This document shows positions 33,641 to 41,893 of a stretch of 43,139 nucleotides of DNA, piece after piece (the stretch's first letter is position 1; every line of letters begins with the position of its first letter). The DNA lies in contig JBQLZQ010000027.1 in the NCBI GenBank assembly GCA_052168355.1, positions 1-43,139 of the forward strand, given 5' to 3'. This DNA comes from JBQLZQ01 sp052168355 (GTDB lineage: Bacteria > Pseudomonadota > Alphaproteobacteria > DSM-16000 > Inquilinaceae). The position numbers and the translations under genes are program-made. The notes beneath the pieces were generated by a model, which saw nothing but the letters and a program-made list of their open reading frames with translations, had not been told where the DNA came from and ran no database searches.

Positions 33641-34729
33641 ATGAACACAGTCGGTGCAGGCGACGTTGGCATTGTCCCGGTGATTTTGACCGGCGGCCGC
33701 GGGACCCGGTTGTGGCCCTTGTCACGGGACGACAACCCTAAGCAGTTTCTTCCGATCGCGGGCCCAAACACACTCTTTCAGGACACGGTCCGCCGCATTA
33801 TGGCGGCGGAGGCGGTACGGGCTCCCCTGATTGTCGGGGGTGATGACAGCCGGTTCGTCGTCGCCGAACAGCTTCGAACCCTGGGGGTCGAGGTCGGCGC
33901 CGTCGTTCTGGAGCCGATGGGCCGGAATACGGCCCCTGCGGTGGCGGCGGCGGCACGCCTGATCTGCGACCGGATGGGTGACGCGGTGATGGTCATCCTG
34001 CCCTCCGATCATTTGGTCCTGGACGAAGATGCCTTCCGATCCGATGTCGCCGTGGCCGCCACGGCGGCGCGGGCCGGGAAGGTGGTGACGATCGGGATCC
34101 CCGCGACGACGCCGGAAACCGGGTATGGGTACATTCAGCAGGGGGCGGCGCTCGACGGGCTGACGGGCACATACGAGGTGGTTCGATTCGTCGAAAAACC
34201 ACCACTTTCGGATGCCCAAGGGTACGTGGCCGACGGATCGTACCGGTGGAACAGCGGCATGTTCGTGGTCACGGCATCGACGTTGTTGAGGGAGCTTGAT
34301 CGTCTGTCGCCCGCTGTTTCGGCCGGGGCCGCGGCGGCGGTTGCGGGCGCCACCGTCGACGCCGATTTTATGCGACTCGAGGCCGATTCCTTTGGCGGCT
34401 GCCCCGATCTGTCCATCGACTATGCGGTCATGGAGCATACGGACCGTGCCGCCATGGTCCCCGCATCCTTTGGCTGGAGCGATGTCGGGTCCTGGTCTTC
34501 CCTTTGGGACGTGGCCGCCCGCGACACCGCAGGGAACGCCGCTGTTGGCAACACGTTCTTGAAGGATGTGCGAAATGCCTATGTCCGAAGTGAAGACGGC
34601 CAACTTATTGCCGTGATTGGAGTGGATGATATTATCGTGGTCGGTACGCGTGAGGCCGTTTTGGTCATCCCGAAGTCTCGAGCGCAAGAGGTTAAGGATG
34701 TCGTGCAGGCTATCGGTAAGGATAGATGA
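33641..34729 (+). CDS. manC: Mannose-1-phosphate guanylyltransferase
   Basis: A 362-residue nucleotidyltransferase that makes GDP-mannose from mannose-1-phosphate and GTP. The signature GGRGTRLWPLSRDDNPKQFL begins near residue 18; EPMGRNTAPAVAAAA, ILPSDHL and FVEKPP are also typical. It has only the guanylyltransferase domain; the C-terminal cupin isomerase domain of bifunctional ManC/AlgA is absent, so phosphomannose isomerase must come from another gene. AGGAAAAG precedes the ATG. The stop overlaps the VanZ-like start (ATGA). It points to mannose, or a GDP-mannose-derived sugar, in the polymer. Confidence 0.93.
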   Translation: MNTVGAGDVGIVPVILTGGRGTRLWPLSRDDNPKQFLPIAGPNTLFQDTVRRIMAAEAVRAPLIVGGDDSRFVVAEQLRTLGVEVGAVVLEPMGRNTAPAVAAAARLICDRMGDAVMVILPSDHLVLDEDAFRSDVAVAATAARAGKVVTIGIPATTPETGYGYIQQGAALDGLTGTYEVVRFVEKPPLSDAQGYVADGSYRWNSGMFVVTASTLLRELDRLSPAVSAGAAAAVAGATVDADFMRLEADSFGGCPDLSIDYAVMEHTDRAAMVPASFGWSDVGSWSSLWDVAARDTAGNAAVGNTFLKDVRNAYVRSEDGQLIAVIGVDDIIVVGTREAVLVIPKSRAQEVKDVVQAIGKDR

Positions 34730-35130
34730 GCATCCGGCTGCGCGAGACGATCGGGCGCGTGGCGCGGGTGCGCGTGTCGTTTCGTGTCTTCGTCGTGATT
34801 TGGGCCGCGTTGTTGGCCGCCTTGTTCCTGGTGTCCCTGGACGCTCGGGCCGCCCCGCCGTCATCGTACAATGTCGACAAACTGCTGCATGTCGGGGCCT
34901 ACCTCGTCTTGGGTATGGCGCCGCTGCTGTTCGTTGCCAGCCGGCCCTGGGCGTTTCTCATGGCAGCGACGCTTTTGCCGGTCGGGGCCGGCATCGAGGT
35001 GCTGCAGGATCTCGCCGGGGGACGGTCGTTTTCGACGGGGGACATTAAGGCCAACACGCTTGGTGTCGTCCTGGCCTTAGGGATTGGTTGGATCATCCGA
35101 GCCCGTTTTCTGCCTTATCGACAGAGTTAG
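34726..35130 (+). CDS. VanZ-like membrane protein
   Basis: A 134-residue protein with about four helices. The VanZ-family signature is visible: DKLLHVGAYLVLG and, later, GIEVLQDLAGGRSFSTGDIKAN (Glu, Gln, Arg and Asp-x-x-x-Asn at family positions). It is translationally coupled to the guanylyltransferase by a four-base overlap. VanZ proteins occur with cell-wall and exopolysaccharide genes, but their action is not established; a role at the membrane in polymer assembly is inferred. Confidence 0.85.
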   Translation: MSIRLRETIGRVARVRVSFRVFVVIWAALLAALFLVSLDARAAPPSSYNVDKLLHVGAYLVLGMAPLLFVASRPWAFLMAATLLPVGAGIEVLQDLAGGRSFSTGDIKANTLGVVLALGIGWIIRARFLPYRQS

Positions 35131-35195
35131 CGCCGTTCGACGCTGATCGGCGAAGGGATCGCAAAGACGGACAAAGGGGGCGCCCTGGAAGATGG

Positions 35196-35218
35196 TGGAT
35201 TTACCAAACAAAAATCCA
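35196..35218. promoter_or_regulatory. Inverted repeat in the AT-rich gap before the export lipoprotein
   Basis: TGGATTT (35196-35202) and AAATCCA (35212-35218) flank nine bases. The surrounding gap (35131-35374) is AT-rich after about 35190 and also has AACCAA/TTGGTT (35281-35286, 35301-35306). It probably contains the promoter of the export-polymerisation genes, but no -35/-10 pair is convincing. Confidence 0.35.
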
Positions 35219-35374
35219 GGCGAGATCGAATTTTGTCTATAAATCGGCGCCAAAAACTGCTAAACTTTTATTTACATTTTAACCAATCGCGTGTAGCTGG
35301 TTGGTTTCAAGCAGATCGCGCGGAGGGTGCGCGGTGAGACGATAATGAACGTAAAACGGTTTGGATGAGTGACG

Positions 35375-36085
35375 ATGATGGATAAAGCCGGCTTAAGTCC
35401 GTGGACAACATGTCTCGGTAAGATCGGAAAGTCGCTGGCCTTGGTCGGCGCCCTAATGCTGGCGGCGTGCACGACCACTCAGACCCAGCCTTTGTCTGGG
35501 GAACCGCTTGCGGGAAATCCATTGCCGCAGGCGCAAACGCAGGTGGGCGCCGGCGGCCAGGGGATTATCGGCAACGCGCCGCCAAACCTGGAGGATTATC
35601 GCCTGGGCAATGACGACCAGGTCCGCATCAACGTCTTCAACCAGGACAATCTTTCTGGCGAATTCACGGTCGGCTCCACCGGCACGCTGACTTTGCCGCT
35701 GATCGGCCGGATGCAGGCGGCGGGCAAGACGGCGAACGAGCTGGGGCAGGAGATCGCGGTTCAGCTTCAGGACGGGTATCTGCGGGACCCCCGGGTCAGC
35801 GTGGAGGTCATCCGATATCGGCCGTTCTTTATTGTCGGCGGCGTCAACCGGCCGGGGCAGTTCGATTACGTGCCGGGCATGACCGTGCTGCAAGCCGTGG
35901 CCATCGCCGGCGGCTATAGCCCCACGGGGGCCCAGGGCCAGAACGTGATCATAAGCCGCAACAGTCGGGGCGCGCCGGGACCGTCGTTCGGGTCCATGGC
36001 CACGCCGGTGTTCCCGGGCGATACCATCGAGGTGCCGCAGTTCCTGCTGCCGACGACGACGATTCGGCCCGGGCCGCGGTTCTGA
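35375..36085 (+). CDS. Polysaccharide export lipoprotein (Wza-like)
   Basis: A 236-residue outer-membrane export protein. A lipoprotein signal ends in LMLAAC with the modified Cys at residue 32. The Poly_export domain follows (DYRLGNDDQVRINVFNQDNL to IRYRPFFIVGGVNRPGQF) and then one SLBB-like domain (YVPGMTVLQAVAIAGGYSP). It is shorter than E. coli Wza (379), as usual for the alphaproteobacterial ExoF-like form. ATGs at 35375 and 35378 and a GTG at 35369 are possible starts; GGATGAG favours 35375. It is followed 55 bases later by the Wzc-like gene. Confidence 0.93.
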   Translation: MMDKAGLSPWTTCLGKIGKSLALVGALMLAACTTTQTQPLSGEPLAGNPLPQAQTQVGAGGQGIIGNAPPNLEDYRLGNDDQVRINVFNQDNLSGEFTVGSTGTLTLPLIGRMQAAGKTANELGQEIAVQLQDGYLRDPRVSVEVIRYRPFFIVGGVNRPGQFDYVPGMTVLQAVAIAGGYSPTGAQGQNVIISRNSRGAPGPSFGSMATPVFPGDTIEVPQFLLPTTTIRPGPRF

Positions 36086-36140
36086 CACACCGACATGATG
36101 AAACCGGTCCACCTGCTGGACACAACGCGAGTATGGGTAG

Positions 36141-38420
36141 ATGAACATTCATAGAGGCATGGTGACCGGGATCGACGGCCGCGGCGACGATTACAACCGT
36201 TTGGCGGATCGCGACTACCTCAACCAAACCGATCAGCCGACTCTGTCGCTGGACCATATGCTGCGGGTCGTTCGGCGGCGCATCGGTCTTCTGGTGCTCA
36301 GCGTGGTGGTCGTGATGGCCGCCGCGATCATCACCATCAGCCGCCTGGAGCCGCTGTACACGGCCGAGACCACGGTCATGGTCGACCCGCGCGAACAGCA
36401 GGTGGTCAACCTGGACGCCGTTGTCGGGGGACGGACCTCGACCGCCGAGACGATGCAGAGCGAGGTCCAGATCCTGCGGTCCGCTGGCTTGGCCAAGCGC
36501 GTGATCGCCGACACGGGCCTGGCGACCGTGGACGAATTCAATCCTCCCGACGACCAAGAGGTGTCGCTGGTCGGCGGCGTGATCGCCGGCCTTCGAGATC
36601 TCTTCCTGGGCGGCGACGAGGAAAGCGGCGAGGAGCTGGTGCTCGACCCTGCCAATCCCGCGGTGGCGTTTGAACTCGAACAGTCGAAGGTTCTTCGCAT
36701 GTTCGACCAGCGGCTGGACGTCACCGCCGTTGGTCAGTCGCGGGTCATCAGCATCCGGTTCACCTCGGCCGATCCGGCCCTGGCCCGAGCGGTCGCCGAT
36801 TCGGTGGCCAATCTCTATCTGACCCGTCAGCTTGAGGCCAAGGCGGACGCGCGCGAGGTCGCCACCAACTGGCTGGGCGAACGCCTTACCAATCTGCGTT
36901 CCGAGGTCGAGGAGACCGAAGCCGCGGTGGAAACCTTTCGGACCATCTCAGGCATCAGCGAGGGCCAGGACGCCGGCCTGCTGTCGCAGCAGATCTCCGA
37001 ACTCAACACCCAGCTCATCCTGGCCCGCACGGAATTCGAAACCGCCACCGCCCGTCTGCGCGCGGTGGAGGAGATGGTCGAGACCCGCGGCAGCCGGTCG
37101 GTGTTCGACGTGGTCGACTCCCGGGCCGTCGACGGGCTGCGGGAACAGGAGGCCGTCCTGCGCCAGCGGGCTGCCGAAGCGTCGGTTGAATATGGTCCGC
37201 GCCACCCGGTCATGATCAATCTGCAGGCCGAAATCGGCGCTCTGCAGGCGCAGATGAACCAGGAAGCCGGCAACCTTTTGGTCAGCCTGCGCAACGAAGT
37301 GGCGGTGCTGGGAGAGCGCGTGGTCAGCCTGGAGTCGGCGGTGCGGGCGCTGCGCAACGACTCGCTTGAGATCAACACCGCGGAATCCCAGCTTCGGGCC
37401 CTGGAGCGGGAAGCCGAGGCCAGCCGCGCCGTCTACGAAAACTACCTGAACCGCTTCAAGGAGACGGAGCAGGTGGGCGTCGAGCAGACCTACGCCTGGG
37501 TCGTCTCCCGCGCCGAGCTGCCGTCCAACCCGTCGTTCCCCAACAAGACGTTGCTGCTGATGGTCTCGTTTGCTGGGGCGCTCAGCCTGGGTATTGGGTT
37601 GATGGTGGCGGCCGAATTGCTGGAACGCGGTTTCCGCACCGGCCAGGAGATCGAGAGGGCGCTGCACATCCCGACCCTTGGCCTTGTGCCGAAGGTCCAG
37701 GCCGGGCTGCTGCGGCGGCGTTCGCCTCAGGAATTCATCCTGAAGCACCCGGTGTCGGTGTTCTCCGAGGCCATTCGGTCGCTGTACACATCGCTGCTCA
37801 TTTCCCAGCAGCGCGGGTCGAGCGGCAACGTCTTCCTGTTCACCTCGGCCGAATCCGGCGAAGGCAAGTCCACCACCGTGGCCTCCGTCGGCCGCGTGGC
37901 GGCCAAGGCCGGGCAGTCGGTGCTGGTGATCGACTGCGATCTGCGCATTCCCCAGATGCACAAAGCGTTGAAGCTGACCAACGATGTCGGTCTGTCCAGC
38001 ATCGTGCTGAACGACGTCCCCGTGGAAAAGGCCATTCAGCGCGACCTGCCGTCGGGGGCCGACGTTATCACCGCCGGTCCCGGTCTGGACAGCCCGCTGG
38101 GTGCGCTCGGGATCCTCAACTCGCCCAAGTTCGACGAGGTCCTGCTGCAGCTTCGTCCGCGCTACGACCTGATCCTGATCGACTCGCCGCCGGTCATGCA
38201 CGTGTCCGACCCGCGGGTTCTGGTCCGCAAGGTGGACCAGTGCGCGCTGGTCGTGAAGTGGCGCTTCACCCGGCGCACGGTGGTCGACAACGCCATCAAG
38301 CAGCTTCAGGATGCCGGCGCCAACATGTTCGGCGTGGTCCTCAACCAGGTCGAGACCAAGTCGTTCAAGACTTACGGCGAGGGCGATATCGGCGTCTATT
38401 ACGTCAAGCGCGCCGCTTGA
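36141..38420 (+). CDS. Polysaccharide co-polymerase / BY-kinase (Wzc-like)
   Basis: A 759-residue inner-membrane protein of the Wzz/GNVR type fused to a bacterial tyrosine kinase. A helix lies at about 48-68 and a second at 466-488; between them is a long coiled-coil periplasmic region. The cytoplasmic kinase has Walker A SAESGEGKSTT near 570, Walker A' VLVIDCDLRIP near 594 and Walker B LILIDSPPV near 676. The C-terminal tyrosine cluster is minimal (Tyr 745, 753 and 754 in the last 15 residues), against many in E. coli Wzc. It would set chain length and export with the Wza-like lipoprotein. A terminator-like hairpin follows the stop. Confidence 0.95.
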   Translation: MNIHRGMVTGIDGRGDDYNRLADRDYLNQTDQPTLSLDHMLRVVRRRIGLLVLSVVVVMAAAIITISRLEPLYTAETTVMVDPREQQVVNLDAVVGGRTSTAETMQSEVQILRSAGLAKRVIADTGLATVDEFNPPDDQEVSLVGGVIAGLRDLFLGGDEESGEELVLDPANPAVAFELEQSKVLRMFDQRLDVTAVGQSRVISIRFTSADPALARAVADSVANLYLTRQLEAKADAREVATNWLGERLTNLRSEVEETEAAVETFRTISGISEGQDAGLLSQQISELNTQLILARTEFETATARLRAVEEMVETRGSRSVFDVVDSRAVDGLREQEAVLRQRAAEASVEYGPRHPVMINLQAEIGALQAQMNQEAGNLLVSLRNEVAVLGERVVSLESAVRALRNDSLEINTAESQLRALEREAEASRAVYENYLNRFKETEQVGVEQTYAWVVSRAELPSNPSFPNKTLLLMVSFAGALSLGIGLMVAAELLERGFRTGQEIERALHIPTLGLVPKVQAGLLRRRSPQEFILKHPVSVFSEAIRSLYTSLLISQQRGSSGNVFLFTSAESGEGKSTTVASVGRVAAKAGQSVLVIDCDLRIPQMHKALKLTNDVGLSSIVLNDVPVEKAIQRDLPSGADVITAGPGLDSPLGALGILNSPKFDEVLLQLRPRYDLILIDSPPVMHVSDPRVLVRKVDQCALVVKWRFTRRTVVDNAIKQLQDAGANMFGVVLNQVETKSFKTYGEGDIGVYYVKRAA

Positions 38421-38437
38421 TCCCCGTCCATCGCATG

Positions 38438-38470
38438 ATCCGGGACGGCTCCTCCCAAGCCGTCCCGGAT
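38438..38470 (+). terminator. Intrinsic terminator or attenuator between wzc-like and heparinase-like genes
   Basis: ATCCGGGACGGCT (38438-38450) and its exact reverse complement (38458-38470) form a 13-bp stem with a seven-base loop, followed by TGCTTTT. It lies only eight bases before the heparinase-like ATG at 38479, so the stem would also overlap that gene's ribosome-binding region. It may make expression of the downstream genes lower than that of the export genes. Confidence 0.75.
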
Positions 38471-38478
38471 TGCTTTTC

Positions 38479-40461
38479 ATGATCCCCGATCGCGCCAAAC
38501 TGCGTTGGTACCGCAACCGCTTGGCATCCATGTCGGCGGCGGAGGTCGCGCACCGGGTCGGCGAACAGGCCAAACGCGCCCGGTCCGAGCGGCGCCTTCC
38601 CGAATTTTCCTATGAGTCCACGGCGCCGCTGCCGGCGCTGCCGGATTTTCGGTCGAACCTCGAAGAACTGGTCGAGGCGCCGGGCGTGCGCGACGGGTGG
38701 CGGGATCTGGCCGAAAGGGTCGGGGCCGGCCGGTTCCGGTTTCTGGGTGTGGAATGGCCGGCCCACGATCGAGAGAAGCGCTGGCATTTCGATCCGGTGA
38801 CCGGCGGCCAATGGCCGGCCGACGTCTATTGCTTCAAGGTTCCCTATCGCCACGCCAAGGATCTTGGCGACGTCAAATATGTCTGGGAGGTCAACCGGCT
38901 GCAATATCTCCAGCCGCTGGCCGCCCTGGCGGCGGTAGAGGGAGACGCCGAGCTGGCCAATTTCTGCCGCGATGAGATCGAGGCGTGGATCGACGCCAAT
39001 CCCCCATACCGGGGAGTCAACTGGCCGTCGGGGATCGAGCTGGCGACGCGGATCGTCAGCCTGATCACCGTCGTCGCGTGCCTGGGCGACCACAGTTTCG
39101 CGCCGGCCTTGCGGGACAAGGTATGGCGCACGCTGGCGGCGCACGGCCATTGGCTGATGCGCTATCCGTCGCGTTTTTCCTCGGCCAACAATCATCTCGT
39201 CGCCGAGGCGGCGGGACTGTATCTTTTGGGGACGTTGGCGCCCAGCCTGCCGGAGGCCCCATCCTGGGCCGATTACGGTTATCGGACCCTGGTCGAGGAA
39301 GCCGACCGCCAACTCTTCGCCGATGGTGTCGGGGGCGAACAGTCGCCGACCTACCAAGCCTACACCATGGAATGGCTGGGCCTGTGCGGTGTTGTGGGCA
39401 AGTCCGTGGGCCGGCCGTTTCCTCAGGCCTACTGGCGTCGCCTGGCCACGGCGGCCGAGTTTTTGCGGTGGATCACCGATACCGGCGGCCACCAGCCGCG
39501 GATCGGCGACGACGACGAGGGGCGCGTGCTGTATTCCGGCGACGAAAAAGACAGCTACGTCTCTTCCGTGGTCGGCGGCTTGGCCACGGCCCTGGGCCGG
39601 CCCGATCTCATGCCGCCGGCGGTGCGCCCGCACCTGCGCCAGGCCCTGTTCGGGCGGCCGTCGGAGACCCCCGCCGGTGCCGCGGCGGCGCCGGTCGGGG
39701 TGCGGCGGTTTTCGGCCGGAGGGTATACCGTGGCGCGCGACCGTCTGGCGGGGTCGTCCGTCCTGACGCTCATGGATCACGGCCCGCTCGGCTATTTGTC
39801 CATCGCCGCCCATGGTCATGCCGACGCGCTGGCGCTGTGGCTGCATGTGGACGACCAGCCGGTGCTGGTCGATGCCGGCACCTATCTCTATCATTCCGGC
39901 GGCGCCTGGCGGGACCATTTCCGTGGCACCCCGGCGCACAACACGCTGACCGTCGCCGGGACCGACTCCAGCGCCATTGCCGGCGCGTTCAACTGGCTGC
40001 GCAAGGCCGGCTGCGTGGTCCGCGCCTTTGACGGCAATCCGGCGCAATGGTCGATCGAGGCGGACCATGACGGGTATGTGGAACCGTTCGGCGTTCGTCA
40101 TCACCGGACAGTGGCTCGCGTGACCGACGATACCCTGCGGGTGACCGATGGACTGACCGGCGCCGCCGGCCCCCATGAGGTCGAAATCGGCTTTATCTTT
40201 CATCCGGATCTGGATGTCGTCGGCGATGATCATGGCTGGCTGGTCGCTACCGCCGATGGGCCGTCGCTGCTGCGTGTCAGCGGCGAGGGGACGTTGTCCA
40301 GCGCACTGCAGCGGGGTGTCGAAACACCACCCCGCGGCTGGTATTCGCCCAGCTTCGGGATCAAGGTGCCGACATCGCGCCTGTTGTTCCGTGGGCTTCT
40401 CAACGCCGGCGAGACCTTTTCCACCACGCTGGTCGTCAAGCCGGCATCCAAAGGACCTTAA
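38479..40461 (+). CDS. Heparinase II/III-family protein (putative polysaccharide lyase)
   Basis: A 660-residue protein with an N-terminal alpha-toroid region (about 100-370, including RWHFDPVTGGQWP and SSANNHLVAEAAGLY) and a C-terminal beta-sandwich (about 410-640) with LGYLSIAAHGHADALALWLH near residue 437 and a DAGTYLYHSG motif near 468. The HGHAD His and TYLYH Tyr correspond to catalytic positions in the family. No signal peptide is seen. Heparinase II/III proteins cleave uronate-containing, often sulfated polymers; within synthesis loci they can trim or clear polymer. The start has poor ribosome-binding sequence. Confidence 0.9.
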   Translation: MIPDRAKLRWYRNRLASMSAAEVAHRVGEQAKRARSERRLPEFSYESTAPLPALPDFRSNLEELVEAPGVRDGWRDLAERVGAGRFRFLGVEWPAHDREKRWHFDPVTGGQWPADVYCFKVPYRHAKDLGDVKYVWEVNRLQYLQPLAALAAVEGDAELANFCRDEIEAWIDANPPYRGVNWPSGIELATRIVSLITVVACLGDHSFAPALRDKVWRTLAAHGHWLMRYPSRFSSANNHLVAEAAGLYLLGTLAPSLPEAPSWADYGYRTLVEEADRQLFADGVGGEQSPTYQAYTMEWLGLCGVVGKSVGRPFPQAYWRRLATAAEFLRWITDTGGHQPRIGDDDEGRVLYSGDEKDSYVSSVVGGLATALGRPDLMPPAVRPHLRQALFGRPSETPAGAAAAPVGVRRFSAGGYTVARDRLAGSSVLTLMDHGPLGYLSIAAHGHADALALWLHVDDQPVLVDAGTYLYHSGGAWRDHFRGTPAHNTLTVAGTDSSAIAGAFNWLRKAGCVVRAFDGNPAQWSIEADHDGYVEPFGVRHHRTVARVTDDTLRVTDGLTGAAGPHEVEIGFIFHPDLDVVGDDHGWLVATADGPSLLRVSGEGTLSSALQRGVETPPRGWYSPSFGIKVPTSRLLFRGLLNAGETFSTTLVVKPASKGP

Positions 40462-40496
40462 CTCACCCGCCCGACTTCCCCTGATCGAGGACCGCC

Positions 40497-41669
40497 ATGA
40501 CATACCGAATTGCCGTCATGCATGACGGGTTTGTCCCGGCCTATCGAGAACCGTTCTTTGCGCTGCTGAACCAGGTCAGCCCGCATGATTATGTCATCAT
40601 CCATGGCGATCCGCCCCGCAACACGGGCCATATCGCCTTGCCCGGGCCGTTCGCCTTCCCCAACCATCGGGTACGCAACCGGGAACTTCATATCGGCGGT
40701 CGTTTCGTGGTCTACGAGCCGGTGCTGCGTTACGTGCTGGACGGCAATTTCGACGCGATCGTGGTCGGGCATGAGGTCAAGTTCGTCAGCGCGATGGCTC
40801 TGTTCGGCCTGTTTCGGGCGCGCGGCAAGCCGGCTCTCCTGTGGGGGCACGGCTTCCATAAGCCCAGCGCGGCTTGGCCGGCGCGCGCCAGCTCGCGCTG
40901 GCTGGTCCGCAACGCGGACGGATTTCTCGCCTATACGGAACGGGGCGCCAGCATGGTGGAGGACGCCGGGCTGCCGCGCGAGCGCATCACGGTGGTCCGC
41001 AACACCATAGACATGGCGCCTCAAAAAGCGGCTCACGCGCGGTATCGGGATGTCGATCCCAAGGCCTTGAAAGCCGATCTCGGCCTAAGGCCCGAGGCCC
41101 AGACGCTGATGTATATCGGGCGGCTGTCGCCACGCAAGCGGGTCGACGAAGCCATCCGTTTGGTCCAGCGGCTGGAGGCCGAGGGCAGGGCAGGACCGGT
41201 CGATCTGCTTGTCGTCGGCGGCGGGCCTCTGCAGGCGGAACTGGAGGCACTGGCGGGCGGAGCGGGGAATATCCGCTTTCTGGGCGACGTCTATGATGCA
41301 GACGAAGTGGCCAGGCTGATGCGTGTGGCGGTCGGCGTGGTCATCCCAGGTGTCGTCGGGCTGGCGGTGACGCACGCGTTCGCTCAAGGAAAACCGATGA
41401 TCACTCAGGCGGAAAACTACCACAGCCCGGAAATCGAATACCTTCGCCACGACGAGAACGGCTTGATCGTGTCGGGCGGCTTTGACGCTCTGGTGGATAC
41501 GGTTGCATCGTTCCTGTCGGACCGGGCATTGCAGGAGCGGCTGTGCGCGGAGGCGTTGGCCACCCGCGACACCCTGAGCCTCGATTATGCGGCGAACCAG
41601 TTCGACGGCGGGGTTTGTCGGGCTATCGAAAAGCGCCGCTCCCAGGCCAATCAGGTTAGTGAAACATAA
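40497..41669 (+). CDS. GT4-family glycosyltransferase
   Basis: A 390-residue cytoplasmic GT-B glycosyltransferase. The C-terminal donor half begins LMYIGRLSPRKRVDEAIRL near residue 202 and holds VVGGGPLQAELEAL and the GVVGLAVTHAFAQGKPMIT region near 282-300, where the usual EX7E glutamates are only partly kept (the first is replaced by GVVG). GAGGA precedes the ATG at 40497. It follows the heparinase-like gene by 35 bases and would add one sugar to the lipid-linked repeat unit; donor and linkage are unknown. An AT-rich 224-base gap without a gene follows (41670-41893). Confidence 0.88.
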   Translation: MTYRIAVMHDGFVPAYREPFFALLNQVSPHDYVIIHGDPPRNTGHIALPGPFAFPNHRVRNRELHIGGRFVVYEPVLRYVLDGNFDAIVVGHEVKFVSAMALFGLFRARGKPALLWGHGFHKPSAAWPARASSRWLVRNADGFLAYTERGASMVEDAGLPRERITVVRNTIDMAPQKAAHARYRDVDPKALKADLGLRPEAQTLMYIGRLSPRKRVDEAIRLVQRLEAEGRAGPVDLLVVGGGPLQAELEALAGGAGNIRFLGDVYDADEVARLMRVAVGVVIPGVVGLAVTHAFAQGKPMITQAENYHSPEIEYLRHDENGLIVSGGFDALVDTVASFLSDRALQERLCAEALATRDTLSLDYAANQFDGGVCRAIEKRRSQANQVSET

Positions 41670-41893
41670 TTTTGTATTAAAATTGATAAGAGGGGTTGGA
41701 GATAAATTTTTCTCTTCGTCGACTCTTGAGGGGGCTTGATAAATAAATCTGGGTTCTTAAAGTCATCTACGGATTGATTTGGTGGATTTGATTCGGTTCG
41801 TTGAAACGGTGCGCAAATCCCTTTGGGCATCCGCCGCTCCAGCCGATCGGGATCTTTCCTTATCGTTCGGTCCGCCTACTCGAAGGGAACCCC

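Noticed and set aside
36948..38573. Minus-strand frame of 541 codons opposite the Wzc-like gene
   Set aside because: The Wzc-like protein on the plus strand has all family motifs; the opposite frame is a His/Gln/Arg-rich shadow.
38404..40503. Minus-strand frame of 699 codons opposite the heparinase-like gene
   Set aside because: Same reason: full-length antisense shadow without motifs.
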